In this document: piece after piece, positions 33,304 through 44,582 of the stretch
Layout: each line of letters opens with the position of its first letter
Numbering within the stretch: position 1 is the first letter of the stretch
Assembly: GCF_022170785.1 (NCBI RefSeq)
Contig: NZ_CP081870.1
Coordinates: 1,972,001-2,036,000, forward strand
Direction: 5' to 3'
Length of the DNA stretch: 64,000 nt
DNA from: Rossellomorea marisflavi
GTDB taxonomy: Bacteria > Bacillota > Bacilli > Bacillales > Bacillaceae_B
The notes under the pieces: generated by a model
Seen by the model: only the letters and a program-made list of their open reading frames with translations
Told to the model about the DNA's origin: nothing
The model's database searches: none
Program-made: the position numbers and the translations under genes

Positions 33304-34095
33304 ATGGCATTGATGATGAAAGTACTCATAACCGCCACCATTATAGGGGTGGTACCCTTAAGAATGGACTATATGACCGACACGCTTCCTTGGAAAGAGA
33401 CGAACCTGCTTCTCCCCAAGTATTCTTATTTCGAGGTCATCGACGTGGAAACAGGCAAAAATTTTCAAGTCCAACGCCGTGCGGGGAATAAACATGCGGA
33501 TGTACAACCGGTGACAGAGGCGGACACGAAAGTGATGAAAGAAATCTACGGCGGACATTGGAGCTGGAACAGAAGAGCGATCCTGGTGAAGTCGGGCAAT
33601 CTCCTCATCCCTGCTTCCATGAACGGAATGCCCCACGGGGGAGGAGCTCTTCAAAATGGGTTCCCGGGTCATTTCTGCGTCCATTTCCTCGGAAGTACAA
33701 CCCATAAGACGCCTCGCCCGGATTTCGCTCATACCCTGATGATCCATAAAGCTGCCGGAGAACTTCCGGAATTCCTTGCGTCCTTGGAACCAGAGGGAGC
33801 CATGAAGGCCGTTGAGATGGCGGTGAAACAACGCGATGAAGAGCTGCTTGGGAAAATGCTCCTTGAAGGCAGGGGGATGGAGTCGGAGACCCTTCTGAAA
33901 AAAGTAAAAACGATGAAGATATCTTCATATGAAGCGAAAGAACTAAACCCGTTCCTGGCCAGTATCACAATCAAGTTGAAGTGGACGGATGGGAAACGTG
34001 GAGTTCATCATTCTGATTTGGATTTAACTCTCCATCAGCCGGAAGGAATATCAGGTTGGAAGGTTGACGGGAATGAACTGAACGGTTCATTTTGA
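33304..34095 (+). CDS. Putative exported protein of unknown function
   Basis: 263 residues. The N-terminus MALMMKVLITATIIGVVPL is hydrophobic and could be a signal sequence or anchor. LPKYSYFEVIDVETGKNFQVQRRAG is followed by a conserved-looking core with WSWNRRAILV, GGGALQNGFPGHFCVHFLGSTTH, where Cys, His and Ser cluster as if forming a catalytic or metal site. The C-terminal third is helical then beta. I do not recognise the family. ATG follows AAAGGAGGCC. It is divergent from the VanW gene. Confidence 0.78.
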   Translation: MALMMKVLITATIIGVVPLRMDYMTDTLPWKETNLLLPKYSYFEVIDVETGKNFQVQRRAGNKHADVQPVTEADTKVMKEIYGGHWSWNRRAILVKSGNLLIPASMNGMPHGGGALQNGFPGHFCVHFLGSTTHKTPRPDFAHTLMIHKAAGELPEFLASLEPEGAMKAVEMAVKQRDEELLGKMLLEGRGMESETLLKKVKTMKISSYEAKELNPFLASITIKLKWTDGKRGVHHSDLDLTLHQPEGISGWKVDGNELNGSF

Positions 34096-34109
34096 TCATG
34101 ACTGGCAGT

Positions 34110-34140
34110 AGGCGGATGATATACTCTCATCCGCCTGTTT
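34110..34140 (+). terminator. Probable terminator
   Basis: A perfect 10-bp stem AGGCGGATGA/TCATCCGCCT; the tail GTTTCC is T-poor, so efficiency is uncertain. Confidence 0.6.
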
Positions 34141-34223
34141 CCATTCTTTCCGGAATGAAACCACACGGTGGGATATGATATAATGAGACGTCTAGCAGAA
34201 TACGGAAAGGTTTGAATGAACCC

Positions 34224-36818
34224 ATGACTCAATACACGCCAATGATTAAACAATACTTACAGGTGAAGGCAGAATATCAAGATGCCTTTTTATTTTTTCG
34301 TTTAGGGGACTTTTATGAAATGTTCTTCGATGATGCCATTTCAGCTTCTCAGGAACTGGAAATCACCCTGACAAGCAGGGACGGTGGAGGGAAAGAACGG
34401 ATCCCGATGTGCGGAGTTCCATACCATTCTGCGCCCAATTACATAGAGCAACTGATCAATAAAGGATACAAGGTCGCCATTTGTGAACAAACAGAAGACC
34501 CGAAGCATGCCAAAGGGGTCGTTAAGCGTGAAGTCGTACAGCTCATCACCCCGGGTACCGTGATGGAAGGGAAAGGGTTGAGCGATAAAGAGAATAACTA
34601 TATCGCCGGAGTGGTTTCCTTTGAAGATGACACATACGGCCTTGCATACAGCGATCTATCGACGGGTGAAACCAACGTCACCCTTGTAGCCGATGGCGCG
34701 GGGCAGCTATTGAATGAACTGTCCACCATTGGGGCCAAGGAGGTAGTCATAACGCCGGATATGGAGGAGGAGCAACAGCTTAAGCTCAAAGAACGTCTTG
34801 ACGTGACTCTCTCATTCGAGGCAGGTCAAGGACCACGTGATGCATTCGAGCACTTACTCGAAGGGCTGGAACAGGAAAAATTAAAACAGACGGCAGCCCT
34901 TCTCATGCATTATCTGTTCAGGACTCAAAAGCGGAGCCTGGATCATCTGCAGAAAGTTGAGACTTATCAATTGAACCATTTCATGAAAATGGATTACTAT
35001 TCCAAACGAAATCTTGAGCTGACGGAAACCATTCGTTCCAAAGGCAAGAAAGGATCTCTCCTCTGGCTTCTGGATGAAACCATGACCGCAATGGGAGCGC
35101 GCCTTCTCAAGCAATGGATCGACCGGCCTCTCATCTCACGCGGGGAGATTGAAAAGAGGCAGATGGTCGTCGAAGTATTCCTTGAACGGTTCTTTGAAAG
35201 ACAGGATCTGAGGGAAAGGCTGAAAGAAGTCTATGATCTTGAAAGACTCGCAGGGCGAGTGGCATTTGGAAACGTGAACGCAAGGGATTTGATCCAGTTG
35301 AAGAAATCCCTCCAGCAGATTCCGATTTTGAAATCCCTCATCGCATCACTGGATCATCACTCCATCGATCGCTACAGTAAGGAACTTGATCCGTGTGAAG
35401 AACTGACGGATCTTCTGGAGCTTGCCCTCGTTGAAAATCCTCCGCTTTCCATCAAGGAAGGCAGCTTGATCCGGGATGGGTATCACGAGGAGCTGGATCA
35501 ATATCGTGATGCCAGCCGCAATGGAAAGTCGTGGATTGCCGCTCTTGAACGGGATGAACGCGAACGTACAGGGATTCGTTCCCTGAAAGTCGGCTTTAAC
35601 CGAGTGTTCGGCTATTACATCGAAGTAACAAGGGCAAACCTTCACCACCTTGAAGAAGGAAGGTATGAAAGGAAGCAGACGCTCACAAACGCTGAGCGTT
35701 TCATCACACCGGAGCTGAAAGAAAAAGAAGCGCTCATCCTGCAGGCAGACGAACGCAGCGTGGACCTTGAATATGAGTTATTCATCGGGATCAGGGAACA
35801 GGTGAAGGAATTCATCCCGCGCCTTCAACGACTGGCAAAAGTTGTGAGTGAACTCGATGTTCTTCAATGTTTTGCCACAGTCAGCGAAAAGCGGCACTAC
35901 AGCAAGCCTGCCTTCAATGATGAAAGACGGATCGCCGTCAAGGATGGCCGCCACCCGGTGGTTGAAAAGGTCATGGGGGCGGATGGGTATGTGCCCAATG
36001 ATTCTTATATGGACAGCGAGCGGGAAATCCTCCTGATAACCGGACCGAATATGTCTGGGAAAAGTACGTATATGAGGCAGCTTGCCCTTACAAGCATCCT
36101 GGCCCAGATTGGCTGCTATGTCCCGGCTGCTGAAGCAGATCTTCCGATATTCGATCAGATATTCACGAGGATCGGAGCGGCAGACGATCTGATATCAGGA
36201 CAGAGCACGTTCATGGTGGAAATGCTTGAAGCAAGGAATGCCATCATCAATGCGACGGAGGCAAGTCTGATCCTGTTTGACGAAATCGGACGCGGGACGT
36301 CCACTTACGATGGAATGGCCCTGGCTCAGGCGATCATCGAGTACATCCATGGGCATATCGGTGCCAAGACGTTGTTCTCGACTCACTATCATGAACTGAC
36401 GGTACTGGAAACCGAACTGCCTAAAGTCAAAAATGTTCACGTGAGTGCCATGGAGCAGAGTGGGAAATTGGTGTTCCTTCACAAAATCAAAGAAGGGGCG
36501 GCAGATCGAAGCTACGGGATCCATGTGGCGGAACTTGCCGAGCTTCCGGAGATCCTCATTACAAGAGCCAATGAGATCCTTTCGGCCTTAGAAAGCAAAA
36601 AAGGGATGGAAGAATCAGCAGCGACCATTGTAAAGGAGGATGAGCCTGGCCAGCTTTCTTTCTTCGAAGAAGGAAAGAAACAGAAGACCGTTTCAAAAGA
36701 GCTATCCACAAAGGAAACAAAAATTCTGGATGAGCTTAAGAAATTGGACATTCTTGATATGACTCCGATTGATGCCATGAACACCCTTTACGGAATCCAT
36801 AAGAAACTGAAGAAATAA
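34224..36818 (+). CDS. mutS: DNA mismatch repair protein MutS
   Basis: 864 residues, Mut[22 protein letters not shown] then [11 protein letters not shown] contains the mismatch-reading Phe-x-Glu. The Walker [10 protein letters not shown] is near residue 607, followed by [14 protein letters not shown] and FSTHYHELT. The C-terminus has the QLSFFEE beta-clamp-type motif and a dimerisation tail. ATG 34224 is chosen by homology to Bacillus MutS; TTG 34212 is too close to the AAAGG site. Co-transcribed with mutL, 12 bases downstream. Confidence 0.97.
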   Translation: MTQYTPMIKQYLQVKAEYQDAFLFFRLGDFYEMFFDDAISASQELEITLTSRDGGGKERIPMCGVPYHSAPNYIEQLINKGYKVAICEQTEDPKHAKGVVKREVVQLITPGTVMEGKGLSDKENNYIAGVVSFEDDTYGLAYSDLSTGETNVTLVADGAGQLLNELSTIGAKEVVITPDMEEEQQLKLKERLDVTLSFEAGQGPRDAFEHLLEGLEQEKLKQTAALLMHYLFRTQKRSLDHLQKVETYQLNHFMKMDYYSKRNLELTETIRSKGKKGSLLWLLDETMTAMGARLLKQWIDRPLISRGEIEKRQMVVEVFLERFFERQDLRERLKEVYDLERLAGRVAFGNVNARDLIQLKKSLQQIPILKSLIASLDHHSIDRYSKELDPCEELTDLLELALVENPPLSIKEGSLIRDGYHEELDQYRDASRNGKSWIAALERDERERTGIRSLKVGFNRVFGYYIEVTRANLHHLEEGRYERKQTLTNAERFITPELKEKEALILQADERSVDLEYELFIGIREQVKEFIPRLQRLAKVVSELDVLQCFATVSEKRHYSKPAFNDERRIAVKDGRHPVVEKVMGADGYVPNDSYMDSEREILLITGPNMSGKSTYMRQLALTSILAQIGCYVPAAEADLPIFDQIFTRIGAADDLISGQSTFMVEMLEARNAIINATEASLILFDEIGRGTSTYDGMALAQAIIEYIHGHIGAKTLFSTHYHELTVLETELPKVKNVHVSAMEQSGKLVFLHKIKEGAADRSYGIHVAELAELPEILITRANEILSALESKKGMEESAATIVKEDEPGQLSFFEEGKKQKTVSKELSTKETKILDELKKLDILDMTPIDAMNTLYGIHKKLKK

Positions 36819-36830
36819 GGAGGCAGTATC

Positions 36831-38660
36831 GTGAAGATCTTTCAGCTCGATGACTCCCTATCAAATAAAATAGCAGCCGGGGAAGTGGTGGAGCGCCCTG
36901 CATCCGTGGTGAAGGAGCTCCTTGAAAATAGTATCGATGCAGGCGGCACCATCATCGAAGTCCATGTGGAGGAGGCAGGACTGAACTCCATCCGCATCAT
37001 TGATAACGGGGATGGGATTGATGAAGAAGATGTCAAAACGGCATTCAAGCGACATGCCACATCAAAGATCAAGGATGAGAACGATCTTTTCCGTATCCGC
37101 ACCCTCGGGTTCAGGGGAGAGGCCCTTCCAAGTATCGCCTCCGTCTCCTACTTCACAATGAAGACCTGCACGGGAAATGGGCCAGGAACCAAAATAGAAC
37201 TTGCAGGTGGTATTGAAGAAGCGTTTGAGAAGACTTCTTCTCGCAAAGGCACCGATATCACGGTGTCCCAACTGTTCTTCAATACGCCGGCAAGGTTGAA
37301 ATATATGAAGACGATTCACACGGAACTGGGCAATATCACCGATGTGGTCAACCGTATTGCTCTATCTCACCCTGAGATTTCCATCAAACTCCTCCATAAC
37401 GGAAAGTCGCTCCTCCATACGAATGGGAACGGAGATGTGAGGCAGGTCTTGGCATCGATCTACGGACTCGCCATTGCGAAGAATATGGTGCCGATTCACG
37501 TGCAGTCCCTGGATTTTAAGGTCACAGGCTATGTATCCATGCCTGAGATCACCAGAGCTTCACGCAACTATATTTCAACCATGATCAATGGACGATTCAT
37601 AAAAAATTATGCACTGGCTAAAGCGATCGGGGAAGGATATCACACCCTTCTGCCGATTGGCCGGCATCCCATTGTCCTGTTGAATATTGAAATGGATCCA
37701 GTCCTTGTCGATGTCAACGTCCATCCTTCCAAAATGGAGGTAAGGATCAGCAAGGAGCAGGAGCTTAACACCTTGATCAGTGAGGGGATCAAAGCCGTAT
37801 TCAAAAAGAAAGAGCTCATTCCGACCGGGTCTGTCGCACCAAAATCGATGGCCGCCAAGTCTGAGCAAACGTTCATGACCCTCGACCACGTTTCTCGCCC
37901 GAAGCCGACTATTCCTGATACGGTCAAGGAACAGCAGCCGGCGATGGTGGAGACTGTGACCAAGGAAGAGGCATACTCAAAGCCAGTCTCCATGGAAGTC
38001 CCTCATGAGGTGGAGAAATTCCTGAACACTGTTCCCGTCGAAACAGTTTTGGAACCGGATGAAAGAGAGGAACACTCAAGGATCCCGCCCCTTTATCCAG
38101 TCGGACAGATGCACGGCACCTATATCTTTGCACAAAATGACCAAGGTTTGTATATCATCGACCAGCATGCCGCTCAGGAGCGGATCAAATATGAATTCTT
38201 TAAAGAAAAAGTAGGCGAAGTTGCCAAGGAACTGCAGGAAATGCTTGTGCCCATGACCCTGGAGTTCTCCACTGATGAATTCATCAAGATCGATGAATGC
38301 AGGGGTATGCTCGAAGAGGTCGGGGTATTCCTTGAAGACTTCGGTCATAATAGCTTCATCGTCAGGTCCCACCCACAGTGGTTCCCTAAAGGTGAGGAGC
38401 AGGAAACGATCGAGGATATGATTGAACAGGTCCTGAAGATGAGCCGTGTCGATATCAAGAAGCTACGTGAAGAAGCGGCCATCATGATGAGTTGTAAGGG
38501 TTCCATCAAGGCAAACCATCATCTTCGGAATGACGAGATCCTTTCCCTCCTTGATGAGCTGAGAAGGACAACAGATCCATTCACCTGTCCCCACGGACGA
38601 CCGATCATCATTCACTACTCCGTCTATGAGATGGAAAAAATGTTTAAACGGATTATGTAA
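36831..38660 (+). CDS. mutL: DNA mismatch repair protein MutL
   Basis: 609 residues. The N-terminal GHKL ATPase has [28 protein letters not shown] and [12 protein letters not shown]. The C-terminal dimerisation and endonuclease domain has [12 protein letters not shown] (the DQHA-x2-E-x4-E metal site) and CPHGRP. It nicks the strand to be repaired after MutS binds a mismatch. The GTG start follows AAGGAGG. Confidence 0.97.
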   Translation: MKIFQLDDSLSNKIAAGEVVERPASVVKELLENSIDAGGTIIEVHVEEAGLNSIRIIDNGDGIDEEDVKTAFKRHATSKIKDENDLFRIRTLGFRGEALPSIASVSYFTMKTCTGNGPGTKIELAGGIEEAFEKTSSRKGTDITVSQLFFNTPARLKYMKTIHTELGNITDVVNRIALSHPEISIKLLHNGKSLLHTNGNGDVRQVLASIYGLAIAKNMVPIHVQSLDFKVTGYVSMPEITRASRNYISTMINGRFIKNYALAKAIGEGYHTLLPIGRHPIVLLNIEMDPVLVDVNVHPSKMEVRISKEQELNTLISEGIKAVFKKKELIPTGSVAPKSMAAKSEQTFMTLDHVSRPKPTIPDTVKEQQPAMVETVTKEEAYSKPVSMEVPHEVEKFLNTVPVETVLEPDEREEHSRIPPLYPVGQMHGTYIFAQNDQGLYIIDQHAAQERIKYEFFKEKVGEVAKELQEMLVPMTLEFSTDEFIKIDECRGMLEEVGVFLEDFGHNSFIVRSHPQWFPKGEEQETIEDMIEQVLKMSRVDIKKLREEAAIMMSCKGSIKANHHLRNDEILSLLDELRRTTDPFTCPHGRPIIIHYSVYEMEKMFKRIM

Positions 38661-38664
38661 TAGA

Positions 38665-38700
38665 AAAGCAGGGAGATGCGCCGCATCCCCCTGCTTTCTT
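38665..38700. terminator. Bidirectional terminator
   Basis: Long stem AAAGCAGGGaGATGCG/CGCATCcCCCTGCTTT between mutL and the convergent DUF4385 gene. Confidence 0.85.
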
Positions 38701-38701
38701 T

Positions 38702-39148
38702 TTATCCGTACTTTTTCTGATGCTGTTTTTTCCTCTTGAGGTAATCTTGATCCTCTCTTACTTGTATCCACTTTTCTTCGAAAATAGAAGCGGATTCTGC
38801 TTTTTCATCATCTATTTCCCTATCATTCACATTTCCATCTTTGTCGTATTTCTTACCACCAGGGTAGTTGGCATACCTCCTTGCCCTTGTATACCCCATC
38901 TGCAGGAACTTCCGGGCCATATCCATCCCCACAAAATCATCTTTCTTCTGATAGTCCAGGAACATAGCATGGATTTTCTCAGATGATTCCTGTGCAATCG
39001 CCGGCGTCTTGAACTTCCAATGAGGCAGGATCTCGCTTTTATAAGGTTCGACCATCAATACTCCTTGTTCTCCTCGCCCGACGCGGTACAGTTCAGGGGA
39101 CTCTCTGAAATCGATCTGTTTATAGTCTAACGAATAGTCAAAAGCCAT
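38702..39148 (-). CDS. DUF4385 family protein
   Basis: 148 residues. FDYSLDYKQIDFRESPELYR, GRGEQGVLMVEPYKSEILPH, DFVGMDMARKFLQMGYTRAR and RYANYPGGKKYD are the family signatures. Function unknown; homologues occur in bacteria and some phages. ATG 39148 with GGAGGTGGAG upstream is preferred over a 206-residue reading whose extra N-terminus is low-complexity. A lysine-rich C-terminus is present. Confidence 0.9.
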   Translation of the reverse strand: MAFDYSLDYKQIDFRESPELYRVGRGEQGVLMVEPYKSEILPHWKFKTPAIAQESSEKIHAMFLDYQKKDDFVGMDMARKFLQMGYTRARRYANYPGGKKYDKDGNVNDREIDDEKAESASIFEEKWIQVREDQDYLKRKKQHQKKYG

Positions 39149-39297
39149 CACTCCACCTCCTACGGCCCATTTACCCCATCCTCCCAGGTGGGAAACAGAT
39201 TCTTCTCTTTCTCCTTTGGAGGAATTTAGAGAATGAAAGGATAATAGTATATAGAAGGAATGAGAACGCTTTATTATGAGCGGGAGGGGTGTAGGAG

Positions 39298-40308
39298 ATG
39301 AATGGAAAGAACAAAGATACATATATGGAACCTTCTTATCGAGTGGACAAGCGCAGTTTTACAAAAAGGGAGCACAATCGTTTTGTGAAGCTGAAAGGAG
39401 TGAGGGATTGGTCAGGCGTCTCGTGGGATCAGGTGGGAAGACCGTTCGAGGTGACCCGGGTTTCCAAAGAGAAGAAAGAGTGGGAGCTGAGGGAAGGGAA
39501 AGCCTTGCCCGTCCATGCTTCATGGGAGATGTTCAATCGTTCCTTCCATGAGTGGTTCGTGAAAGATGTACCGGACAGTCTGAGTCACAACAGAAAGAAG
39601 ATTGTTGGGGATGCCCTAAAGCTTCATCTGACATCATCTGTGGAAGCGATGAACGATCATTTGCGCCTGCACTTATGGAATTATGTCCACCGGATCCAGG
39701 ATGGAATATGGGACCCCAGGGGGAAACGGGAGTTGTTCAAGGGATTGGATGTCAAGAAGCCAAAAATCTTATTTCTTGGTGCAGCAGAAGGGTATGAAGC
39801 GATGCAGTTGGCCGCCATGTACCCGGGAAGCAGCATCGTGATGGTAGATTATGATCCTTTTTGTAAGGACACCCGGTATGAGGATTTCCCTGAATCCTAT
39901 CCCTTTCTAGGAGAAAATCCCGATACCGGCGGGATGAAAGTCTACCATAAGAGCGATTTCCCTACAGACTATGTAATCAGTGATATCAGGGAGCTTTCCT
40001 ATGCTAAGGAGTTTGATATCGTCCTGAGTGTCGGGTTATTGGAGCATTTCCCTGATGAGCATAAGCCTGAAGTCGTCGATTGGCACCGGAAATTCCTTAA
40101 GCCTGGAGGGTACATGATCCTTACGACCCCAAGAGCCCAGTGGAAGTCGAAGGTGTATTACAATCTTATGGCAGATGTGATGAATCATACGTATCGTGAG
40201 CTCATGACGGTAGAACAGATGGGACTCTATTTGTATGAAAACGGGGCCGACATCCTCCAGCATGGATACATCAAAGTGCATAACGGAATTATTGCAAAGA
40301 CGAGATAG
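39298..40308 (+). CDS. Class I SAM-dependent methyltransferase
   Basis: 336 residues. A basic N-terminal 140 residues of unknown role precede a Rossmann methyltransferase domain: KILFLGAAEGYEAMQLAAMYP (motif I), VMVDYDPF, DIVLSVGLLEHFPDE (motif IV) and LKPGGYMILTTPRAQ. ATG follows GGGAGGGGTG. The next gene, a penicillin acylase, starts 12 bases later, so the two are probably co-transcribed. Substrate unknown. Confidence 0.85.
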   Translation: MNGKNKDTYMEPSYRVDKRSFTKREHNRFVKLKGVRDWSGVSWDQVGRPFEVTRVSKEKKEWELREGKALPVHASWEMFNRSFHEWFVKDVPDSLSHNRKKIVGDALKLHLTSSVEAMNDHLRLHLWNYVHRIQDGIWDPRGKRELFKGLDVKKPKILFLGAAEGYEAMQLAAMYPGSSIVMVDYDPFCKDTRYEDFPESYPFLGENPDTGGMKVYHKSDFPTDYVISDIRELSYAKEFDIVLSVGLLEHFPDEHKPEVVDWHRKFLKPGGYMILTTPRAQWKSKVYYNLMADVMNHTYRELMTVEQMGLYLYENGADILQHGYIKVHNGIIAKTR

Positions 40309-40320
40309 GGAGGGGTTAAG

Positions 40321-42696
40321 TTGGAAATAAAGCTTAAAAAGAATCGGAAAAGAACAATCATCATAGGAGGGATCGCCTTCCTGTTTCTATGCATGACTTC
40401 CCTCATCTTCTATGCCGACTCGTTCATCGGACGCTCGCTTCCTCAGCTTGAAGGGGAACTGGCTGTTCCCGGCCTCTCGGGTGATGTAGAGGTGGTGAGG
40501 GACAGCAAAGGGGTCCCCCATCTCTCTGCTTCGAGTGACCGGGACCTTTATATGGCCCAAGGGTATATTCAAGCGCAGGACCGATTGTTCCAAATGGACC
40601 TTAGTCGAAGGCAAGCGTCAGGCCGACTGAGCGAGGTAGTAGGAGAAAAGGCCGTTGACCGGGATAAGTTTTTCCGTACCCTCGGCCTCAGACGTGCTGC
40701 AGAAGCTTCTCTTGAAGGGTATTCACCTGAAGTCAAGGAAATCCTGGGATGGTTTGCAGATGGGGTGAATGCCTATATCCAAGATTCCAAGGTGACAAAA
40801 TCCTTGCCGGCCGAGTTCACCCTCTTGGGGTATGAGCCTGAGAAATGGACGGAAGTAGACTCATTGACAATCGGGAAGTATATGGCTTTTGATCTTGGTG
40901 GCCACTGGCAAGGTCAGGCTTTCAGGTATTGGGCTCTGCAATCATTACCGGAGGACAAGGCAATGAACCTTTTCCCTTCCTATCCCGAGGATGCCCCCAC
41001 GATCATACATGAAACCAAAGAGCTTTCCATGAAATGGGGAAACGCCATTTCCGAGCCTGTCATTCCACCTGAGATGAACGGAAGCAACAACTGGGTGGTG
41101 AGCGGTTCGAAATCGGAAAGTGGATATCCCATGCTTGCGGATGATCCCCATCTTTCGTTGGGGAGCCCGTCCATTTGGTATCAGATGCATCTTGAATCGC
41201 CAGACGTGAATGTGAGCGGGGTGATCTTTGCGGGGATCCCAGGCATCATACTCGGTCATAATGAAACGATTGCATGGGGTGTGACCAACACCGGTCCGGA
41301 TGTCCAAGACCTTTACATTGAAAAGCGCCACAAAGATAAGAAAAATCACTTCCTCTATGATGGGGAATGGGAAGAGGCCGAGGTGATTAAGGAGCCCATT
41401 GCTGTAAAAGACAGCGAGACGATTCCGTATGAGGTCACGGTTACACGCCACGGCCCGATCGTATCGGAATTCGCGAATCAGGATGATAGCGAAAACGCGC
41501 TATCCATGAGATGGACCGCCCTTGATCCGAGTCTCGAGTTGCAAGCCATCATCGACATGAATAAGGCGTCCAATTGGACCGAATTCGAAAAGGCAATGGA
41601 AGATTTTCATACGCCTACCCAGAACTTCGTATTCGCTGACAACGATGGGACGATCGCATACAAAGCAAACGGCAAAATACCCATCCGGAAGAAAGGGGAC
41701 GGACTCCTGCCGGTACCAGGATGGACATCGGATTATGAGTGGACGGGATTCATTCCGTATGAAGAACTGCCTAGGGTCGTGAACCCAGCCGAAGGATACA
41801 TCGCCACCGCTAACAATAAGGTAATCGGGGATGAGTATCCTTATCATATCAGTCATCATTGGGCGGGTCCTTATCGGTACATGAGGATAAGCGAGGTACT
41901 TGAATCAAAAGAGAAGCTGACGAAGCAGGATATGAAGGACCTGCAACATGATCATATGAATTTACAGGCAAGGGAGTTCGTTCCTCTCCTCTTGGATGCA
42001 CTGGAAGGAAAGGAGGTTTCTGTGCAATCCCGGGAAGCCCTTCAGCTGCTCGCGGATTGGGATTATGAGGATGATGCCGATGAAGCCGCTCCGCTTTTAT
42101 TCCATCATTGGATGGACCGGATGAGCAATGAGCTTTTTGATGACAGTATCCCGAACGATATGATGAAGCTGTTTGAAGGAAAACAGAACGTAGTGGACGA
42201 ACTGATCAGGAAGGCAGCGAAAGGGAAGGTTTCCCCATGGTTTACGGAACAGGGTGGATTCGAATCATTTCTTGTCGAAAGTCTGTCCGATACACTCGAG
42301 GATGGTTTTGATCGATACGGTTCAAATATGGACGAGTGGGCATGGGGAGATTATCACAGAGTCTACTTTGAAAATCCCCTTTCCTCGGTTTCATCCATCC
42401 TTGAATGGTTCCTGAACCGGAGAAGCCCTGAACCAGTCGGAGGTAGTCGGGTCACCGTGGGGGCTGCAAGCTATAATGATGAAGGGATCGTCAATCACGG
42501 GGGCTCGTGGCGATTCATCATTGATACAGTAGATATGTCTAAGGCCGACCATATCGTGGGACCTGGTCAGTCCGGTCATTTTAAAAGCCCTTGGTATGAT
42601 GATCAAATCGATGACTGGATAGAAGGAAAGTATCATGAAACGACACTTAAATCACCTGCGGACGGCAAACAGCTCCGTTTGGTACCGAAAACATAA
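40321..42696 (+). CDS. Penicillin acylase family protein (S45 Ntn-hydrolase)
   Basis: 791 residues, TTG start with GGGAGGGG upstream. A basic N-terminus and hydrophobic stretch (IIIGGIAFLFLCMTSLIFY) give a signal or anchor. GVPHLSASSDRDLYMAQGYIQAQDRLFQMD is typical of the alpha chain. The precursor cleaves itself before Ser255 in NGSNNW, which becomes the N-terminal nucleophile. HNETIAWGVTNTGPDVQDLY and NHGGSWRFIID follow. It hydrolyses amides, possibly acyl-homoserine lactones or beta-lactams. Confidence 0.92.
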   Translation: MEIKLKKNRKRTIIIGGIAFLFLCMTSLIFYADSFIGRSLPQLEGELAVPGLSGDVEVVRDSKGVPHLSASSDRDLYMAQGYIQAQDRLFQMDLSRRQASGRLSEVVGEKAVDRDKFFRTLGLRRAAEASLEGYSPEVKEILGWFADGVNAYIQDSKVTKSLPAEFTLLGYEPEKWTEVDSLTIGKYMAFDLGGHWQGQAFRYWALQSLPEDKAMNLFPSYPEDAPTIIHETKELSMKWGNAISEPVIPPEMNGSNNWVVSGSKSESGYPMLADDPHLSLGSPSIWYQMHLESPDVNVSGVIFAGIPGIILGHNETIAWGVTNTGPDVQDLYIEKRHKDKKNHFLYDGEWEEAEVIKEPIAVKDSETIPYEVTVTRHGPIVSEFANQDDSENALSMRWTALDPSLELQAIIDMNKASNWTEFEKAMEDFHTPTQNFVFADNDGTIAYKANGKIPIRKKGDGLLPVPGWTSDYEWTGFIPYEELPRVVNPAEGYIATANNKVIGDEYPYHISHHWAGPYRYMRISEVLESKEKLTKQDMKDLQHDHMNLQAREFVPLLLDALEGKEVSVQSREALQLLADWDYEDDADEAAPLLFHHWMDRMSNELFDDSIPNDMMKLFEGKQNVVDELIRKAAKGKVSPWFTEQGGFESFLVESLSDTLEDGFDRYGSNMDEWAWGDYHRVYFENPLSSVSSILEWFLNRRSPEPVGGSRVTVGAASYNDEGIVNHGGSWRFIIDTVDMSKADHIVGPGQSGHFKSPWYDDQIDDWIEGKYHETTLKSPADGKQLRLVPKT

Positions 42697-42741
42697 AGTG
42701 GGGCCGGAGAGTCCGGTCCCTGTCCAACGGGAGGAATGTTA

Positions 42742-43533
42742 ATGGAGGAGTATGCAACATCACTTGCAAAACGGATCAGTGGGCTGTTCGGGAATAAGCT
42801 GACGGGGGTCTATCTTCATGGCTCATTGGCCATGGACTGCTTCAATCCCAGAATCAGTGATGTCGATCTTCTCATCATCGTGGAGGATGGAATCAGTAAC
42901 GATGAAAAAAAGGCGCTCGATGACTTGTTCCTAAAGGAATACGTAGGCGATCGCCTTCCAGCAAAAGGGTTGGAAGCCAGCGTCTTGAGAAGGAGGAATG
43001 TCCGCCCATTGCTGTATCCGACACCTTTTGAGTATCACTTTTCAGATATGCATATAGACGCCATAAGACGGGGAGCGGCTACTTTCCCAGCAACAGACCC
43101 AGACATTGCCGCCCATATCGCCGTCATCCGCACACGGGGGAAGGCATTGATTGGTGAGCCGATCGAAGCGGTTTTTGCCCCAGTTCCATACAATTACTAT
43201 ATGAAGTCCATTTATTACGACATTCACGATGCGGAAGCGGATATTTTGAAACAGCCGACCTATATGATCCTTAACCTGTGCCGGGTGTATCAATTTTGTA
43301 TCAAACAGTCTGTCGCTTCAAAAAAAGAGGGAGGAGAGTGGGGACTCCAATCCCTACCGGTACGTTTTCATTCCATCATCCAAAAGGCACTGAAGGTGTA
43401 TGAAACGGGGAAAATGTGGCAAACAGCCGTTGAGGAAGAGGCTTCTTTGACGGATTTTGCTGTTTATATGACTTCTTCCATCAGGGAAAAGAGTATCAAT
43501 TTTCTCGATCATGACGATAATTTGAAGATATAA
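42742..43533 (+). CDS. Nucleotidyltransferase, aminoglycoside adenylyltransferase-like (DUF4111)
   Basis: 263 residues. The N-terminal NTase domain has LHGSLAMDCFNPRISDVDLL with the GS and the DxD metal-binding pair, as in AadA/ANT(9) enzymes. The C-terminal DUF4111 helical half has LNLCRVYQFCIKQ and KKEGGEWGLQ. ATG 42742 is 7 bases after GGGAGGA; ATG 42736 is too close. It could modify an aminoglycoside, but chromosomal homologues often confer no clear resistance. Confidence 0.82.
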   Translation: MEEYATSLAKRISGLFGNKLTGVYLHGSLAMDCFNPRISDVDLLIIVEDGISNDEKKALDDLFLKEYVGDRLPAKGLEASVLRRRNVRPLLYPTPFEYHFSDMHIDAIRRGAATFPATDPDIAAHIAVIRTRGKALIGEPIEAVFAPVPYNYYMKSIYYDIHDAEADILKQPTYMILNLCRVYQFCIKQSVASKKEGGEWGLQSLPVRFHSIIQKALKVYETGKMWQTAVEEEASLTDFAVYMTSSIREKSINFLDHDDNLKI

Positions 43534-43603
43534 TACATCTTTACGTATCATTATGGTACGATAGCGAATGAGGAATGACTACATAGAAGGCAGTGGATAG
43601 ACG

Positions 43604-44554
43604 TTGAACAAAGAAAAGCTAATCGTCTTGATCGGTCCGACGGCCGTAGGGAAGACGAAGACGAGCATCGAATTGGCCAAGGCATTCGATGGCGAAATCA
43701 TCAGTGGGGACTCCATGCAGATCTACAGGGGAATGGATATCGGCACGGCGAAAATCCGCCATGATGAGACGGAAGGAATCCTCCACCATCTGATCGATAT
43801 TAAAGATCCTGTTGAATCGTATTCGGCTGCTGAGTTTCAGCAGACGGTCAGGAAATTGATCACAGAGATCCATGCGAGGGGTAAAATGCCCATTATCGCC
43901 GGAGGGACCGGTCTTTACATACAATCGGTCCTCTATGACTACCGATTCACTGAAACGCCGGGAGACGAAGCGTTCAGGGAGCGCTTGGAGGCCGAATCAC
44001 GTGAGCTCGGTCATGAAGCCATGCATCGCAGATTGGCTGATGTGGACTCTGAAGCGGCCTCTCAGATCCATCCGAACAATATACGCCGGGTGATCCGTGC
44101 CCTGGAGATCCACCACACTACAGGAAAGACCATGACAGAGTATCAAAAGCAGCAATCCCGGGATCTCCAGTATGATGTGGCTCTCATCGGCTTGACAATG
44201 GATAGGGACAAGCTTTACGAGCGGATCAATCTCAGGGTGGACATGATGATGGCCGACGGGCTTTTACCCGAGGTGAGATCCCTGTATGAAGATGGGATCA
44301 GGGGTGTCCAATCGGTGCAGGCGATCGGGTACAAAGAGATCTACGACTACTTTGACGGTAAGGTGAGCCTTGAAGAGGCCGTGGAGAATCTGAAACAGAA
44401 CTCTCGAAGGTATGCAAAACGGCAGCTCACGTGGTTCCGGAACAAAATGGATGTCGACTGGTTCGATATGACTGCATCGGAGCACCGTGATGAAATAATC
44501 GCCGACATTTCGAAATTCATTGCAGGAAAGCTCGACTTAGAGTCGAATAATTAG
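43604..44554 (+). CDS. miaA: tRNA dimethylallyltransferase
   Basis: 316 residues. VLIGPTAVGKTKTSIELA is the P-loop, GDSMQIYRGMDIGTAK and GGTGLYIQSVLYDY are family motifs. It prenylates A37 of tRNAs reading UNN codons; MiaB then methylthiolates the product. The TTG start has only a weak ribosome site. hfq follows 28 bases later, the conserved Bacillus order. Confidence 0.95.
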   Translation: MNKEKLIVLIGPTAVGKTKTSIELAKAFDGEIISGDSMQIYRGMDIGTAKIRHDETEGILHHLIDIKDPVESYSAAEFQQTVRKLITEIHARGKMPIIAGGTGLYIQSVLYDYRFTETPGDEAFRERLEAESRELGHEAMHRRLADVDSEAASQIHPNNIRRVIRALEIHHTTGKTMTEYQKQQSRDLQYDVALIGLTMDRDKLYERINLRVDMMMADGLLPEVRSLYEDGIRGVQSVQAIGYKEIYDYFDGKVSLEEAVENLKQNSRRYAKRQLTWFRNKMDVDWFDMTASEHRDEIIADISKFIAGKLDLESNN

Positions 44555-44582
44555 TATATAGAGATATAGAGGAGGATGCTCG

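Noticed and set aside
42697-42720. GC-rich hairpin between the penicillin acylase and nucleotidyltransferase genes
   Set aside because: GGGGCCGGA/TCCGGTCCC pairs well but is followed by no T run; not called a terminator.
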